Source: Hyphomicrobiales bacterium (GTDB lineage: Bacteria; Pseudomonadota; Alphaproteobacteria; Rhizobiales; Rhizobiaceae). Taken from it: 64,000 nucleotides of DNA. Made by a program: the position numbers and the translations under genes. Each line of letters starts with the position of its first letter. Within the stretch, counting starts at the first letter, position 1. The notes beneath the pieces were generated by a model. That model made no database searches. It was not told where the DNA came from and saw only the letters and a list, made by a program, of their open reading frames with translations. The stretch spans positions 81,332-145,331 of the forward strand of contig UEHQ01000004.1 in assembly GCA_900489925.1 (NCBI GenBank). The letters run 5' to 3'. Positions 50,939-60,001 of this stretch are shown piece after piece.

Positions 50939-51998
50939 CACGCATCGCGGCCGGCAACGCCCCCATGACGACCCGCCGCAGCGGCATCCACCCTGTGCCG
51001 ATGACCAGAACGATCACGCCGACCGTCAGCAATGTGGTGAAGACGTAGGTATCGACCCGGGCCTCGCCCTGGCGAAAGATGCCGTAAAGCGCGAAGCCGA
51101 GCGACAGCAGTCCTGAGGTCACGAAAGCGCGGCGATCGATCACCAGCCCGACAAGCATCAGCGCAGCCACCGTCACCACCACCAGCGGTGTGCGGAAAGA
51201 CACGGTCTGCAGCGTCGCAAACAGGCCGCCGTCCGCACCGGCCAGCGAGAGAACGCTGTAAAGCAGCGCCGGAGCCGCGCCAAGATGCAGCCAGAAGGCA
51301 ACGTCGGCATTGATGGTGCGACGAAGCGGATCCCTGAGGTCGAAGCGCATGGCAAGGGCAAAGAGGCCGACAGCGCAGGCAACGGCGACAAACGACAGCA
51401 CGCCCGTGTGATTGAGCACGAAGAAGGGATCGCCACTCATCCAGCTGAGAGCCTGCAGGACAAGCAGCAGAATAACCGCCATCGCGCCCATGATGGTAAG
51501 CGCGAGCGCCAGTGGTATCCGGTAACGCAGGTAGAAGGCGCCCAGCACGACCGGAAAGCAAAGCGCGAACTGCAGCGCCTTGTTGTCGCCCAGCGCAGCG
51601 GCGTTGGGCCAGCCGTCCAGCAAGGCCGCGGCAACGACACCGGTCCAGACGGTCAGCGCGATGGTCAGGGCGACGGCCGGCAAGGCCAGCCTCTGTCGCC
51701 GCACGAGGATTTCAGCCAGCACGATAACGGCCGGCAGGACGGCATAGACCGAAGCAATCCCCCAAAGCCCCGCAAGCGCCACGACGATGCCGATGGTGAT
51801 CAGGACGTCATGGAAGCCACGCACAAAGCTTGGCGTCTCCGTATCCGAGAACGCCGCTACAGAGCTCCGCACCGTCGTCCGGCCAGCGTCAACCGTCACC
51901 CCGCGCTCGAGCAGAAACGCCGTCAGTGGCGCTGAGCCTTGCGTCGCAATGAGCCCTTCTCTTTCGGCAGCGTCGATGATCGACTTTAGGTCTGACAT
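50919..51998 (-). CDS. Multi-pass membrane protein (DUF2157-like)
   Basis: A 359-residue inner-membrane protein. A ~60-residue soluble N terminus (MSDLKSIIDAAEREGLIATQ) is followed by about ten hydrophobic segments. The layout (short cytosolic head, many helices) resembles DUF2157-type proteins; no function is known. It is divergent from the MaoC pair. No strong ribosome-binding site was seen. Confidence 0.7.
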   Translation of the reverse strand: MSDLKSIIDAAEREGLIATQGSAPLTAFLLERGVTVDAGRTTVRSSVAAFSDTETPSFVRGFHDVLITIGIVVALAGLWGIASVYAVLPAVIVLAEILVRRQRLALPAVALTIALTVWTGVVAAALLDGWPNAAALGDNKALQFALCFPVVLGAFYLRYRIPLALALTIMGAMAVILLLVLQALSWMSGDPFFVLNHTGVLSFVAVACAVGLFALAMRFDLRDPLRRTINADVAFWLHLGAAPALLYSVLSLAGADGGLFATLQTVSFRTPLVVVTVAALMLVGLVIDRRAFVTSGLLSLGFALYGIFRQGEARVDTYVFTTLLTVGVIVLVIGTGWMPLRRVVMGALPAAMREKLPPA

Positions 51999-52080
51999 GC
52001 AGGAAATCTCGCAGCAATCGTTGAGTCGTGTCGGATGCTATTGTAGTCCTTGTGAAACTCCTATGAAGCGGAGGACAAAT

Positions 52081-52551
52081 TTGTCCGATCAGACACTGGC
52101 TTTCGAGGATTTCCATCCGGATCAAGTCTTCACCCTCGGCCCGAAGACGGTCACGGCCGAAGAGATCATCGAGTTCGCGCGGGAATTCGATCCGCAGCCC
52201 ATGCATCTCGACGAGACGGCCGGCCGCGACAGCATTCTCGGTGGACTGGCCGCCTCCGGCTGGCACACATCGGCAATGCTCATGCGGATGATGACCGACA
52301 GCTTCCTCATCAATTCTCTGTCGCAGGGTGCCCCTGGCGTCGATGTCATGGAATGGCGCAAGCCCGTGCTTGCGGGAGACACGCTTGCCGGTCGCTCGAC
52401 GGTGGTGGAAGCGCGCCCGCTGCGCTCGAGGCCAGGGATCGGCATCGTGAAGTTTCGCCACGAAATCGAGAACCAGAAGGGTCAGATCGTCTGCTTCTCG
52501 GAGAACTCGATCATGTTCTCCACGCGCCAAACGTTGGATAAAGCTCCATGA
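52081..52551 (+). CDS. MaoC-like hydratase, first of pair
   Basis: A 156-residue hot-dog-fold enoyl-CoA hydratase-like protein. MaoC hydratase motif: EFDPQPMHLDETAGRDSILGGLAASGWHT, with the catalytic D and H of the hydratase 2 signature. TTG 52081 follows CGGAGGA by six bases and is preferred over ATG 52063, which has no site. The next MaoC gene overlaps by 4 bp (ATGA). The two probably form a hetero- or co-functional dimer. Confidence 0.87.
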   Translation: MSDQTLAFEDFHPDQVFTLGPKTVTAEEIIEFAREFDPQPMHLDETAGRDSILGGLAASGWHTSAMLMRMMTDSFLINSLSQGAPGVDVMEWRKPVLAGDTLAGRSTVVEARPLRSRPGIGIVKFRHEIENQKGQIVCFSENSIMFSTRQTLDKAP

Positions 52552-53015
52552 TCATGGTCGAGCGCTACCCGATCGGCGAGAAGACCGACATCGGCCACTA
52601 CGCCTTTACGGAAGAAAGGATCCTGTCGTTTGCACGACGCTTTGATCCGCAACGATTCCATGTCGATACCGTAGCGGCAAAGGAGAGCCTGTTTGGAGGT
52701 CTATGCGCATCCGGCTGGCACACAAGCGCGGCCTGGATGCAGGTATTCCTGGCCTATTGGAAAGTAGAGGCCGAGCGGCTGATACGTGAAGGATCGGTGC
52801 CGCCCAATCTTGGACCCTCACCCGGCTTCAGGAACATGCAGTGGATTCGTCCTGTCTTCGCAGGCGAAGTGGTGCACTATTCGAACACCTTGCTGGCGAG
52901 CCGCGCGCTGGCCTCGCGCCCGGGCATGCGGCTGAACACCATTCTTTCCGAGGGCGCCATCACCGATGGCACCCCTGTCATTCGCTTCGAAGGCAGCGTT
53001 CTGGAATTCGAATGA
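52548..53015 (+). CDS. MaoC-like hydratase, second of pair
   Basis: A 155-residue hot-dog-fold protein. It has FARRFDPQRFHVDTVAAKESLFGGLCASGWHTSAAW, close to its partner's motif with H in place of the usual pattern (QRFHVD). Overlap of four bases with the first gene implies translational coupling. Paired MaoC proteins often have one active and one structural site, but both carry D and H here. It is convergent with apt, 7 bp apart. Confidence 0.87.
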   Translation: MIMVERYPIGEKTDIGHYAFTEERILSFARRFDPQRFHVDTVAAKESLFGGLCASGWHTSAAWMQVFLAYWKVEAERLIREGSVPPNLGPSPGFRNMQWIRPVFAGEVVHYSNTLLASRALASRPGMRLNTILSEGAITDGTPVIRFEGSVLEFE

Positions 53016-53022
53016 GCGGGGC

Positions 53023-53565
53023 TTAGTGCCCCGAAAATTCGACAAGCGTCCGGACGTCCACGCCCAGCGCCTCGAGCTTGGCGCGACCGCCGAGATCTGG
53101 CAGGTCGATCACGAAGCAGGCAGAGACGACCTCCGCCCCGATCTGGCGCAGCAACTGCGTGGCGCCGACAGCCGTTCCGCCGGTGGCGATCAGGTCATCC
53201 ACCAGGATCACCTTTTCGCCCGGCTGCACCGCATCGCGATGCATCTCCATCTCGTCCACGCCGTATTCCAGGCTATAGGCGATCCGCACGGTATCGTGCG
53301 GCAGCTTGCCCTTCTTGCGGATCGGCACGAAGCCGGCCGAGAGCTGGTGGGCAACCGCACCGCCCAGAATGAAGCCTCGGGCTTCCATGCCCGCGATCTT
53401 GTCGATCTTCATGCCGGCATAGGGCTGGACAAGCTCATCGACGGCGCGCCGGAACGCACGCGCATTGCCAAGAAGCGTCGTGATGTCACGGAAGATGATG
53501 CCGGGCTTGGGATAATCCGGGATGGAGCGAATGCTGGCAGCGAGCTCCGAGGTCTTGTCGTTCAT
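53023..53565 (-). CDS. apt: Adenine phosphoribosyltransferase
   Basis: A 180-residue purine-salvage enzyme converting adenine and PRPP to AMP. The signature is [23 protein letters not shown] (PRPP-binding loop, ~119-141), with [17 protein letters not shown] upstream. Typical length. It lies downstream of petABC on the same strand but is separated by a terminator. Confidence 0.95.
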   Translation of the reverse strand: MNDKTSELAASIRSIPDYPKPGIIFRDITTLLGNARAFRRAVDELVQPYAGMKIDKIAGMEARGFILGGAVAHQLSAGFVPIRKKGKLPHDTVRIAYSLEYGVDEMEMHRDAVQPGEKVILVDDLIATGGTAVGATQLLRQIGAEVVSACFVIDLPDLGGRAKLEALGVDVRTLVEFSGH

Positions 53566-53631
53566 GGAAAATCCATATCTGCAGGGGTCGAAAGTTGGCG
53601 CACCCTATCAATTGCGACAGATGGAACCAAC

Positions 53632-53659
53632 AAAAAAGGCGGCCACCGGGCCGCCTTTT
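53632..53659 (-). terminator. petABC terminator
   Basis: Stem AAGGCGGCC / GGCCGCCTT with a four-base loop. On the minus strand it is followed by TTTTTTG. It lies 22 bases after the petC stop and separates the operon from apt. Confidence 0.88.
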
Positions 53660-53681
53660 CCGCAACATGAGAGCAAAACCC

Positions 53682-54551
53682 TCAGTGTTCCTTGTTCGCG
53701 TAAACCGAGCGCTTCGTCAGGTAGATCAGTACCGAGAAGATCAGCAGGAACACCATGACCATGAAGCCGGTGTGCTTGCGCTCGACCAGATGCGGCTCTG
53801 CGGCCCACATCAGGAAGGACGAGACGTCCTTGGCATACTGGTCGACGGTCGCCGGCGAGCCGTCATCATAGGTCACCTGACCGTCAGACAGCGGCTTCGG
53901 CATGGCCAGGACGGCGGCAGCGTGGAAGTACGGGTTGTAGTGCTGTCCCTGCGAGACCTGGAAGCCAGCCGGAGGCTCTTCGTAGCCGGTCAGCAGCGAA
54001 TAGATATAATCCGGTCCGCCTTCCTGGTACTGCGTGAAGATATCGAAGATGAAGCGCGGGAAACCGCGTTCGACTTCGCGCGCCTTGGCGAGCAGCGACA
54101 TGTCAGGCGGTGCGGCACCGTTGTTGGACGCAGCAGCCGCTTCGGCGTTCGGGAACGGCGACGGGAAGTAGTCGGACGGTACGGCCTTGCGGGTGTACAT
54201 GTCACCGCTGGCGTTCGGGCCATCCTGTACTTCGTAGTTCGCCGCGAAGGCCTTGACCTGCGCGTCCGAGTAGCCGAGCTCGCCCAGCATGCGGAACGGC
54301 ACCAGCTTCATGGAGTGACAGGCGGCACAGACTTCCGTGTACACCTTCAGGCCGCGCTGCAGCTGGCCCTTGTCATAGGTGCCGAACGGACCTGCGAAGG
54401 ACCAGTCGACTTCCTTGGGCTCCTTCAGCGGATAGTGCGGGGTCGCGGCTTCGTGGTGCTCAGCAGGCTTTGCAGCCTCCTCAGCGAAAACCGCGGTTCC
54501 GAGACCGGCGACGACTGCGAGCGACAGAATGCTTGCAACAAGCTTTTTCAT
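53682..54551 (-). CDS. petC: Cytochrome c1 of the bc1 complex
   Basis: A 289-residue heme subunit. Signal peptide ~1-23 (AVFA-EE), heme-binding CAACH at 75-79, the axial Met region (AAVLAMPKPL) and a C-terminal membrane anchor (~265-285). It accepts electrons from the Rieske centre and passes them to soluble or membrane cytochrome c. Last gene of petABC; the terminator follows. Confidence 0.96.
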   Translation of the reverse strand: MKKLVASILSLAVVAGLGTAVFAEEAAKPAEHHEAATPHYPLKEPKEVDWSFAGPFGTYDKGQLQRGLKVYTEVCAACHSMKLVPFRMLGELGYSDAQVKAFAANYEVQDGPNASGDMYTRKAVPSDYFPSPFPNAEAAAASNNGAAPPDMSLLAKAREVERGFPRFIFDIFTQYQEGGPDYIYSLLTGYEEPPAGFQVSQGQHYNPYFHAAAVLAMPKPLSDGQVTYDDGSPATVDQYAKDVSSFLMWAAEPHLVERKHTGFMVMVFLLIFSVLIYLTKRSVYANKEH

Positions 54552-54576
54552 GGTTTGTTTCCCTCTCGTCGCCCGC

Positions 54577-55854
54577 TTATGCCTTGGCCGCTACAGCCGA
54601 GGCAGTCTTGTTGCGCTTTTCAAGCACGGCTTCCGTGATCGAGTTCGGCACACGGCGCGGCGTCTCGACGAGACCAAGCACCGGCATGACGACCAGGAAG
54701 AAGGCGAAGTAAAGCAGCGTACAGATCTGCGAGATCGTGGTGTAGAGGCCTTCCGCCGGCTGCGAACCGAGCCAGCCGAGGATGATCGCGTTGATCACGA
54801 ACAGCCAGTAAGCCATCTTGTACCACGGACGATAAACCGCCGAACGAACCTTCGAGGTGTCGAGCCACGGCAGGAAGAACAGCACGATGATCGCGCCGAA
54901 CATCACGAGAACGCCTGCAAGCTTCGAGTCGATCGGGCCGACGTTGAAGGTGATCGAGCGCAGCATCGCGTAGAACGGCAGGAAGTACCATTCCGGAACG
55001 ATGTGAGCCGGCGTCTTCAACGGGTCAGCCGGGATGTAGTTGTCGGCGTGACCGAGGAAGTTCGGCAGGTAGAAGACGAAGTAGGCGTAGACGAGCAGGA
55101 AGATCGAAACGCCGAGCGCATCCTTGAGCGTTGCGTAAGGCGTGAAACGAACCGTGTCCGTCTTCGTCTTGACTTCGACGCCGGTCGGGTTCGTCTGGCC
55201 GGTGACGTGCAGCGCCCAGATGTGCAGGACGACGACGCCGGCAATGACGAATGGCAGCAGGTAATGCAGCGAGAAGAAGCGGTTCAGTGTCGGATTGTCG
55301 ACGGCAAAGCCGCCGAGCAGGAACTGCTGAACCCATTCACCGACCAGCGGGAATGCCGAGAAGAAGCCGGTGATAACCGTTGCACCCCAGAAGGACATCT
55401 GACCCCAGGGCAGAACGTAGCCCATGAAGCCGGTCGCCATCATCAGGAGATAGATGAGAACGCCGAGGATCCAGAGGATTTCGCGCGGTGCCTTGTACGA
55501 GCCGTAATAAAGGCCGCGGGCAATGTGGAGATAGACGGCCACGAAGAAGAACGACGCGCCGTTGGCGTGCATGTAGCGCAGCAGCCAACCGTGGTTGACG
55601 TCGCGCATGATCTTTTCGACCGAGTTGAACGCAACCGTCGTTTCGGCTGCATAGTGCATCGCGAGCACGACGCCGGTCAGGATCTGAACGATCAGCATGA
55701 CCGACAGCATGGCGCCGAAGGTGTAGGCATAGTTCAGGTTACGCGGAACCGGATAGGCAACGAAGCTGTCATAGACGAGACGAGGCAGCGGCAGGCGTGC
55801 ATCGATCCACTTCTCAAGGCCGGTTGATGGCTCGTAGCTGGAATGGCCACTCAT
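54577..55854 (-). CDS. petB: Cytochrome b of the bc1 complex
   Basis: A 425-residue subunit with eight transmembrane segments that carries two b hemes and both quinone sites. The heme-ligating histidine regions ([40 protein letters not shown]) are visible, as is the [14 protein letters not shown] segment of the Qo site. It is a full-length, unsplit cytochrome b. Spacing to petA is 13 bp and to petC 25 bp. Confidence 0.97.
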   Translation of the reverse strand: MSGHSSYEPSTGLEKWIDARLPLPRLVYDSFVAYPVPRNLNYAYTFGAMLSVMLIVQILTGVVLAMHYAAETTVAFNSVEKIMRDVNHGWLLRYMHANGASFFFVAVYLHIARGLYYGSYKAPREILWILGVLIYLLMMATGFMGYVLPWGQMSFWGATVITGFFSAFPLVGEWVQQFLLGGFAVDNPTLNRFFSLHYLLPFVIAGVVVLHIWALHVTGQTNPTGVEVKTKTDTVRFTPYATLKDALGVSIFLLVYAYFVFYLPNFLGHADNYIPADPLKTPAHIVPEWYFLPFYAMLRSITFNVGPIDSKLAGVLVMFGAIIVLFFLPWLDTSKVRSAVYRPWYKMAYWLFVINAIILGWLGSQPAEGLYTTISQICTLLYFAFFLVVMPVLGLVETPRRVPNSITEAVLEKRNKTASAVAAKA

Positions 55855-55867
55855 AAATCAGTCCCCC

Positions 55868-56446
55868 TCAACCGATCTTGATTACTTTATCGGAAACGAA
55901 CGAATAGGTCGGAATCGCAAGGTTCTGCGGTGCCGGACCTTTGCGAATGCGGCCGGCCGTGTCGTAGACCGAGCCATGGCAGGGACAGAACCAACCGTTG
56001 TATTCGCCGGCCTGGCCGAGCGGGACACAGCCGAGATGGGTGCAGGACCCGATCATGACGATCCAGTTTTCCTTGTCCTTGCCGGCCGAACGATCGACGC
56101 CGGTCGCCTGCGCGTCTGCCGGCAGGTTCGCGTTGCGTGCGATCGGATCCTTGAGATCGGCCAGCGCAACGTCGTCGGCGGCCTTCACTTCTTCAGGCGT
56201 ACGATTGCGAATGAAGATCGGCTTGCCGCGCCACTTGGCGGTCAGCGACATGCCGGGCTCGAGGCTCGACACGTCGACTTCGATCGAAGCCAGAGCCAAT
56301 GTCGAAGCATCGGGGCGCATCTGATCGATAAACGGCCAGGCAACCGAAACGGCGCCCACCGCGCCTGCCATACCAGTGGTGAGATAAAGGAAATCACGAC
56401 GAGTGGGCTCGCCCGTGACCTCGCCTGTCGTTTCGTGTTCGCTCAC
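55868..56446 (-). CDS. petA: Rieske iron-sulfur subunit
   Basis: A 192-residue Rieske subunit. A twin-arginine-type anchor begins with TRRDFLYLTTGMAGAVGAVSVAWPF (RR at 16-17). The [2Fe-2S] ligands are in CTHLGC (C135, H137) and CPCHGS (C154, H157). It starts with GTG 56446 after a GAGG site. First gene of the petABC operon; the 285-bp region upstream must hold the promoter. Confidence 0.97.
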   Translation of the reverse strand: MSEHETTGEVTGEPTRRDFLYLTTGMAGAVGAVSVAWPFIDQMRPDASTLALASIEVDVSSLEPGMSLTAKWRGKPIFIRNRTPEEVKAADDVALADLKDPIARNANLPADAQATGVDRSAGKDKENWIVMIGSCTHLGCVPLGQAGEYNGWFCPCHGSVYDTAGRIRKGPAPQNLAIPTYSFVSDKVIKIG

Positions 56447-56731
56447 GGCTTACCATCCTCTGCGCAAATTTTGCGGAACTCCGCCCCATCCCCTCAAGGC
56501 GGCGAATCTGTCGCGACACAATTCGAACATAGATTCCCCACCAATCCGGCGCGTTCTAAGCTTGATCGCAAATTATGTCCAGCCTTGGCAAGGGCATGTG
56601 GGCACAATGTCGCGGGAATTTTGGGTTGATTTTCGAAGACAATCACATGCTTGCAACATTGCTGCGTTGCACCAAAATCAAGCCTATGCTACGCCCCGGA
56701 CATATTGTTGTTCCACTCTCGGCGCGCGGCG

Positions 56732-57664
56732 ATGAAAGACACTTTATTCTGTGTGGGAAGTGTCCTCGTATCGCTGCTGCTTGCAACGATATCTCTGCGA
56801 TACGTCACGCATACATGGCTGCTCGCCTTCGTATACAGTTTCCAGGCTCATTTTGCGCTCGCCGCAGTGCTGGCAACGCTTGTGCTGCTGGCGATCAAGC
56901 GACACTGGTTTGCCTATCTCCTGCTTGCAGTCGCCGTGTTCCTGCTCGGCCATGGCCTGTTCATGCTGAAGGCCTTCGAAGCCGCTCCGGCATCGGCCGC
57001 AACGCAGCCCGTCCTGCGTCTCATGTCCTTCAACATCAAGAACGACAATCTCAGCAATGGCGCTCGGATTGCCGACGCGGTCATCGCCTCGGATGCCGAC
57101 ATCGTCAACATTCTCGAAGCAGAACCCCTGCGTCCTGAAATCCCGCGCCTTTCACAGGCGTATCCCTATCGCATCGGGTGCGGTACCGGCACGGATGGCT
57201 GCGACACGCTGGTCCTTTCCAAGCGACCGTTCCTCACGCAATCCGTCAGCAGCATCGGCGATCTCTGGCCAAACCGGCTGATCCAGACGGCGATCGACGT
57301 CGACGGCACAAAGATCAATTTCGCCTCGGTTCATCTGGCAAAACCCTACTTCGACGATTTTCAGCTCGATGAACTCACCGATTTGCGCAAGATCGTCGCC
57401 GAGACCGACGGGCCGCTTCTCCTGGCAGGCGACTTCAATTCGGCGATAATCGATCCGCATATCCAGAGGTTCATGCGTGCGACAGGCTTCAACACCGTCT
57501 TTCCGGAGCCGGCCACTTGGCCCATCCGGGCCGGCGCCTTCGGCATCGCCATCGATCACGTCCTTGTCCGACCACCGCTGCGGCTGACATCGGTCACGCG
57601 GATGGATGACAGCATCGGCTCAAATCACTTTGGCCTCATGGCCGAGATTGCCATCGAGCGCTGA
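56732..57664 (+). CDS. Endonuclease/exonuclease/phosphatase-family membrane protein
   Basis: A 310-residue protein. Two or three hydrophobic helices fill the first ~90 residues, then an EEP domain: LRLMSFNIKNDN (~97-108), VNILEAE, LAGDFNSAI (~227-235), the C-terminal IDHVLVR and GSNHFGLMAEI with the catalytic His. This layout is typical of YafD-like proteins; substrate unknown. Its last 45 bases overlap the tail of the convergent ABC transporter gene. Confidence 0.85.
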   Translation: MKDTLFCVGSVLVSLLLATISLRYVTHTWLLAFVYSFQAHFALAAVLATLVLLAIKRHWFAYLLLAVAVFLLGHGLFMLKAFEAAPASAATQPVLRLMSFNIKNDNLSNGARIADAVIASDADIVNILEAEPLRPEIPRLSQAYPYRIGCGTGTDGCDTLVLSKRPFLTQSVSSIGDLWPNRLIQTAIDVDGTKINFASVHLAKPYFDDFQLDELTDLRKIVAETDGPLLLAGDFNSAIIDPHIQRFMRATGFNTVFPEPATWPIRAGAFGIAIDHVLVRPPLRLTSVTRMDDSIGSNHFGLMAEIAIER

Positions 57665-59539
57665 CGGGCTTTTTGCGTCATCGTAGTCGGCGGCAAGGAA
57701 GCCTCCCGACTGGCGCGCCCAGAGTTCCGCATAAAGACCGCCCTGCTGAAGCAGCGCCTCGTGGGTTCCTTCCTCGATGATCCTGCCCTTGTCGACAACG
57801 ATCAGGCGGTCCAGAGCGGCGATCGTCGAAAGCCGATGCGCGATCGCAAGCACGGTCTTGCCCTCCATGATCCCATGGAGATTGGACTGGATCGCTTCTT
57901 CCACTTCGGAATCCAGCGCCGACGTCGCCTCGTCGAGCACGAGGATCGGCGCATCCTTCAGCATCACGCGCGCAATTGCGATCCGCTGGCGCTGCCCACC
58001 GGAGAGCTTGACGCCGCGCTCGCCAACGTGAGCGTCGAAGCCCTTACGCCCCTGCTGATCCTGAAGACTTTCGATGAAACCGAGTGCTTCCGCCCGGCGC
58101 GCTGCGTCGATGAGACGAGCCTCACCGGCATCGGGGCGTCCAAACAGGATGTTGTCCCGAACCGACCGGTGCAGCAGCGAGGTATCCTGGCTGACGACGC
58201 CGATCTGCATGCGCAGCGACTCCTGCTTGACGTCTGCGATATCCTGGCCGTCGATCAGGATGCGCCCACCCTCGAGATCGTATAGGCGCAGCATCAGGTT
58301 CACGAGCGTCGACTTGCCGGCGCCGGATCGTCCCACGATGCCGACCTTTTCGCCGGGCCGGATGGTCAGCGAAAAATCGTCGATCACGCCGCTGGTCCTG
58401 CCATAGTGGAAGGTGACATTCTCGAAGCGGATGCCCGGATGCTCGATGACGAGATCGGGGGCATCCGGCTTGTCGACCAGCCCGAGGGGCTTGGAGATGA
58501 GCTCGGCCGAGTTCTGGATGGTTCCGAGATTGCGCATGATGCCGTTGAACTGCGTCATCAATCGCCCGAGAAGAAAATTCAACCGCAGCACAAGCGCCAG
58601 CGAAAAGGCCACGGCACCGGAACTAACGAGCCCTTGCAGCCACAGATGGACGCTGAGTCCGGCCATCGTCACGATCATCAGGCCGGAGAGCAGCGCCATG
58701 GAAGCACGCACGCCGGTGATGAAGCGCGTGAAGCGCAGCACGGTTTCCTGGTAGAAATCAAAGCCCTGCCGCATGTAGCGGTCGGTCTCTTCGTCCCTTG
58801 CAAACAGCTTCAGCGTCTGGATGTTGCTGTAGGCATCGACCATCCGGCCGTTGAGCATCGATGCGGCCTCCGCCGTCTCGCGCGAGTGATAGCGGATGCG
58901 GGGAACGAAATAGCGCGCCAGCAGCCCGAAGGCGAAAAGCCACCCCAACACCACGACGGCAAGCGAGAGATCGAGCCGGGCAACGAGCACCAGCGTGGTC
59001 GCCGCATAGATGCCGACGAACCAGACGCTCTCCATCAATGACGTCACGAGGTCGCCCGTCGCCTGCCCGGCTGACCACACCTTGGTGACGATGCGCCCCG
59101 AGAAGTCGCTTTGAAAGAAGGAGAGCGACTGGCGCGAGACGTGCAGATAGGATTGCCAACGCGCAAGATTGTAAAATCCCGGGGTGATGACCTGCTGATC
59201 GACAAGCGCGATCAGCAGCGCCACCACGAAACGCACGACGCCGATCAGGATCAGCATGCCGAACAGTTCCGCGCCATGCGCCTGGAGAAGTCCGCTCCAG
59301 CCGGCGGCAGGCGTGATGCTCGCCAGAATGTCGACTACCCGCCCGACGAACCAGAAAAGCGCCGCCTCGATCGCGGCCGACATGCCGCCGAGAACCAGCA
59401 TGGCGATGAACGGTGCCTTCGCCTGACCGATATAGAAAGAGATGAATCCGAGGGTCGAGCGCGGCGGCTGTATATTGTCGCGCGGCCGGAACGGATCAAT
59501 CCAATTTTCGAAAGTACTAAAGATTCGATTTAACAGCAT
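57620..59539 (-). CDS. ABC exporter (permease-ATPase fusion) A
   Basis: A 639-residue half-transporter with an N-terminal six-helix exporter domain (~45-350) and a C-terminal ATPase. The Walker A GRSGAGKSTL, signature LSGGQRQRIAIARV and Walker B ILVLDEATSALDSEVEEA (catalytic Glu present) are intact. The 3' end overlaps the opposing EEP-family gene. A paralogue (60000-61853) lies upstream on the same strand; the two may form a heterodimer, but both have complete catalytic sites. Confidence 0.92.
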   Translation of the reverse strand: MLLNRIFSTFENWIDPFRPRDNIQPPRSTLGFISFYIGQAKAPFIAMLVLGGMSAAIEAALFWFVGRVVDILASITPAAGWSGLLQAHGAELFGMLILIGVVRFVVALLIALVDQQVITPGFYNLARWQSYLHVSRQSLSFFQSDFSGRIVTKVWSAGQATGDLVTSLMESVWFVGIYAATTLVLVARLDLSLAVVVLGWLFAFGLLARYFVPRIRYHSRETAEAASMLNGRMVDAYSNIQTLKLFARDEETDRYMRQGFDFYQETVLRFTRFITGVRASMALLSGLMIVTMAGLSVHLWLQGLVSSGAVAFSLALVLRLNFLLGRLMTQFNGIMRNLGTIQNSAELISKPLGLVDKPDAPDLVIEHPGIRFENVTFHYGRTSGVIDDFSLTIRPGEKVGIVGRSGAGKSTLVNLMLRLYDLEGGRILIDGQDIADVKQESLRMQIGVVSQDTSLLHRSVRDNILFGRPDAGEARLIDAARRAEALGFIESLQDQQGRKGFDAHVGERGVKLSGGQRQRIAIARVMLKDAPILVLDEATSALDSEVEEAIQSNLHGIMEGKTVLAIAHRLSTIAALDRLIVVDKGRIIEEGTHEALLQQGGLYAELWARQSGGFLAADYDDAKSPSALDGNLGHEAKVI

Positions 59540-59700
59540 AATTGCGATATAGGCATATATGCCGGAACGGGAAAGGAATGCTCCCGCCGGACAACCTTAT
59601 ATTTTGGTAATGATCGGTAACATCAACGGCATCGCCGTTGAATGAAGTATAACTCGCCACAATCTCGGCATACTGTAGAGTTTCACGGGAGACTGCCGCG

Positions 59701-59943
59701 ATGCAAACGAAGACGCTTACGTCGAGTATTCCGTTACCTCTGGCGGAAAAACTCGACGCCATGATTGGACAGCTTCACCTGCCGTACGATCAGATCGTTA
59801 CGGAGGCAATTACCGCTTGGATTGATCGCGAGGAAGAACGACGCCTCGCCGCACTACGTGCACTCGCCTCGACCAACAGCATGGCGGTCGAGGGACACCG
59901 CGTCATTGACTGGGCTGACAGCCTTTCCGCTGACGGGCACTGA
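59701..59943 (+). CDS. Ribbon-helix-helix protein (orphan antitoxin-like)
   Basis: An 80-residue protein. The N-terminal ~45 residues fit the ribbon-helix-helix (CopG/ParD-like) fold: TSSIPLPLAEKLDAMIGQLHLPYDQIVTEAITAWIDREEERR. The C-terminal tail (HRVIDWADSLSADGH) resembles antitoxin tails. No toxin gene is adjacent; the nearest genes are the ABC exporters on the other strand. GGGAG precedes ATG 59701. A bidirectional terminator follows. Confidence 0.78.
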   Translation: MQTKTLTSSIPLPLAEKLDAMIGQLHLPYDQIVTEAITAWIDREEERRLAALRALASTNSMAVEGHRVIDWADSLSADGH

Positions 59944-59960
59944 ACGCACCACACTATAAA

Positions 59961-60001
59961 AAGGCGCCCTCCCGATATCCCAGGGAGGGCGCCTTGTTTT
60001 T
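59961..60001. terminator. Bidirectional terminator between RHH gene and ABC exporter B
   Basis: Perfect 13-bp stem AAGGCGCCCTCCC / GGGAGGGCGCCTT, nine-base loop, followed by GTTTTTA on the + strand and by TTTTTAT on the - strand. Confidence 0.88.

Noticed and set aside
59944..60000. Toxin partner for the RHH antitoxin-like gene
   Set aside because: Only 57 bp remain before the ABC gene and they form a terminator; no ORF upstream either.
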